Source of the DNA: an uncultured Methanobrevibacter sp.
GTDB lineage: Archaea > Methanobacteriota > Methanobacteria > Methanobacteriales > Methanobacteriaceae
Direction of reading: 5' to 3'
Assembly: GCF_937898925.1 (NCBI RefSeq)
Contig: NZ_CALDKF010000034.1
Span: 1 to 24,642, forward strand
Length of the DNA: 24,642 nt
In this document: in pieces, positions 23,989-24,642 of the stretch
Layout of the letters: every line of letters begins with the position of its first letter
How positions within the stretch are numbered: the stretch's first letter is position 1
Position numbers and translations under genes: made by a program
Notes under the pieces: generated by a model
Seen by the model: the letters and a program-made list of their open reading frames with translations, nothing else
Databases searched by the model: none
Told to the model about the DNA's origin: nothing

Positions 23989-24642
23989 ATGGTAAAGGTT
24001 AGTGTAATGGGTTCAACCGGTGTAATAGGTAAAAACGTTACTTTCAAATTGGCTAGAGCAGATACAATAAGTGAAGTTGTATTGTTTGCAAGACCTGAAA
24101 GCATTGACAAGGCAAAGGGCCAAAGCTATGACATGTATGATGCATTGGCTGCTGAAGATATTGATTGTTTACTCACCCCATCCTGTAATTATGAAGATCT
24201 TGCAGATTCACAAATTGTATTGATTTCTGCAGGTGCTCCAAGGCATGAGGGGATGAGCAGAAGGGATTTGGCTTTTGTAAATGCTAAAATAGTTTCCAAT
24301 TATGCTAAGCAGATATCCATTCATGCGCCTGATGCTATTATTTTAGTTGCTACAAATCCTGTGGATGTAATGACCACAATCGCTTTGGACGCTTCAGGTT
24401 TCGATAGAGACAAGGTCATTGGTGTAGGAAACCACTTGGATTCCTTAAGACTCAAAAATTACTTTGCAAGAATATTGAACATAAACAGCAGTGAAATCCA
24501 TACAAGGGTTATTGGTGAGCATGGAGACAATATGGTTCCTCTTTTAAGTTCAACAACCATTAGTGGTATTCCTCTGAAATACTTTGTTGAATATGTGGAT
24601 GTTAAGAGCCTCATACAGCAGTTGAGAAATGCCGGAAATACT
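23989..24642 (+). CDS. mdh: Malate dehydrogenase (lactate/malate family), 3' end outside window
   Basis: 218 codons visible, cut by the window edge. Malate/oxaloacetate interconversion with NAD(P)(H), in the partial reductive TCA route. The NAD(P)-binding Rossmann start is MVKVSVMGSTGVIGKNV, a GxxGxxG-type motif. Substrate-binding APRHEGMSRRDL, VATNPVDVMT, NHLDSLRLKNYF and the catalytic GEHGDNMVPLLS histidine are all present. The SD AAGGAGG is 7 bases before the ATG. GSTGVIGK resembles the methanogen malate dehydrogenases more than lactate dehydrogenases. Confidence 0.9.
   Translation, partial: MVKVSVMGSTGVIGKNVTFKLARADTISEVVLFARPESIDKAKGQSYDMYDALAAEDIDCLLTPSCNYEDLADSQIVLISAGAPRHEGMSRRDLAFVNAKIVSNYAKQISIHAPDAIILVATNPVDVMTTIALDASGFDRDKVIGVGNHLDSLRLKNYFARILNINSSEIHTRVIGEHGDNMVPLLSSTTISGIPLKYFVEYVDVKSLIQQLRNAGNT

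Overview
The window is AT-rich archaeal DNA from a hydrogenotrophic methanogen, most likely Methanobrevibacter (Methanobacteriales). Gene content supports this: methanofuran synthesis (mfnB), coenzyme F420 synthesis (cofH), the methyl-CoM reductase activation ATPase AtwA, archaeal NadM and CbiT-type proteins, and a 1.5 kb-residue adhesin-like surface protein of the kind expanded in this genus. Start sites use GGAGG/GGTGAT Shine-Dalgarno (SD) sequences with ATG and often TTG, TATA boxes are visible, and many genes end in short hairpins followed by T-runs. The species cannot be named from the sequence alone.

Layout. 1-2320: end of a membrane protein, an AbrB-type antitoxin-like gene with what looks like a frameshifted partner, a DUF5654-like small membrane protein and a zinc-ribbon membrane protein. 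2665-7203: an adhesin-like protein (signal peptide, beta-helix, five DUF11-like repeats, C-terminal anchor). 7566-9909: mfnB and guaB. 10150-11323: two unrecognised membrane proteins. 11402-15946: mobA (+), then on the minus strand a CbiT-like methyltransferase, UbiX and an HD phosphohydrolase; then mop (+) and moaE (-), so three molybdenum/tungsten cofactor genes lie within 4.5 kb. 16146-17162: a two-gene cassette of an unknown acidic protein and a HEPN-like protein behind a perfect inverted repeat. 17186-19139: nadM (-) and cofH (+). 19916-23279: atwA, a universal stress protein, two rubredoxins and a ferritin, suggesting an oxygen/iron/redox stress neighbourhood around the MCR activation ATPase. 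23989-end: a malate dehydrogenase cut by the window edge.

The most striking material lies in the two apparently empty gaps on either side of the atwA-to-ferritin block (19140-19915 and 23280-23988). Each gap holds a very short ORF with a near-ideal SD (24 aa, strongly hydrophobic, minus strand; 39 aa, hydrophobic C-terminal end, plus strand). Each also holds, a few hundred bases away on the same strand, what looks like a small RNA gene of about 95-100 nt. Both RNA candidates have the same plan: a TTAAATATT promoter box 31-33 nt before a 5' stem-loop, the shared string AAACTCC, a stretch complementary to the SD of the neighbouring short ORF, a 14-bp hairpin with one bulge in the same place, and a U-rich tail after ACTAT. 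Stem bases differ between the two copies while pairing is kept. I read this as two related antisense-RNA/small-peptide modules, resembling bacterial type I toxin-antitoxin systems. The complementarity and structure are visible in the sequence; the toxin-antitoxin function is inference.
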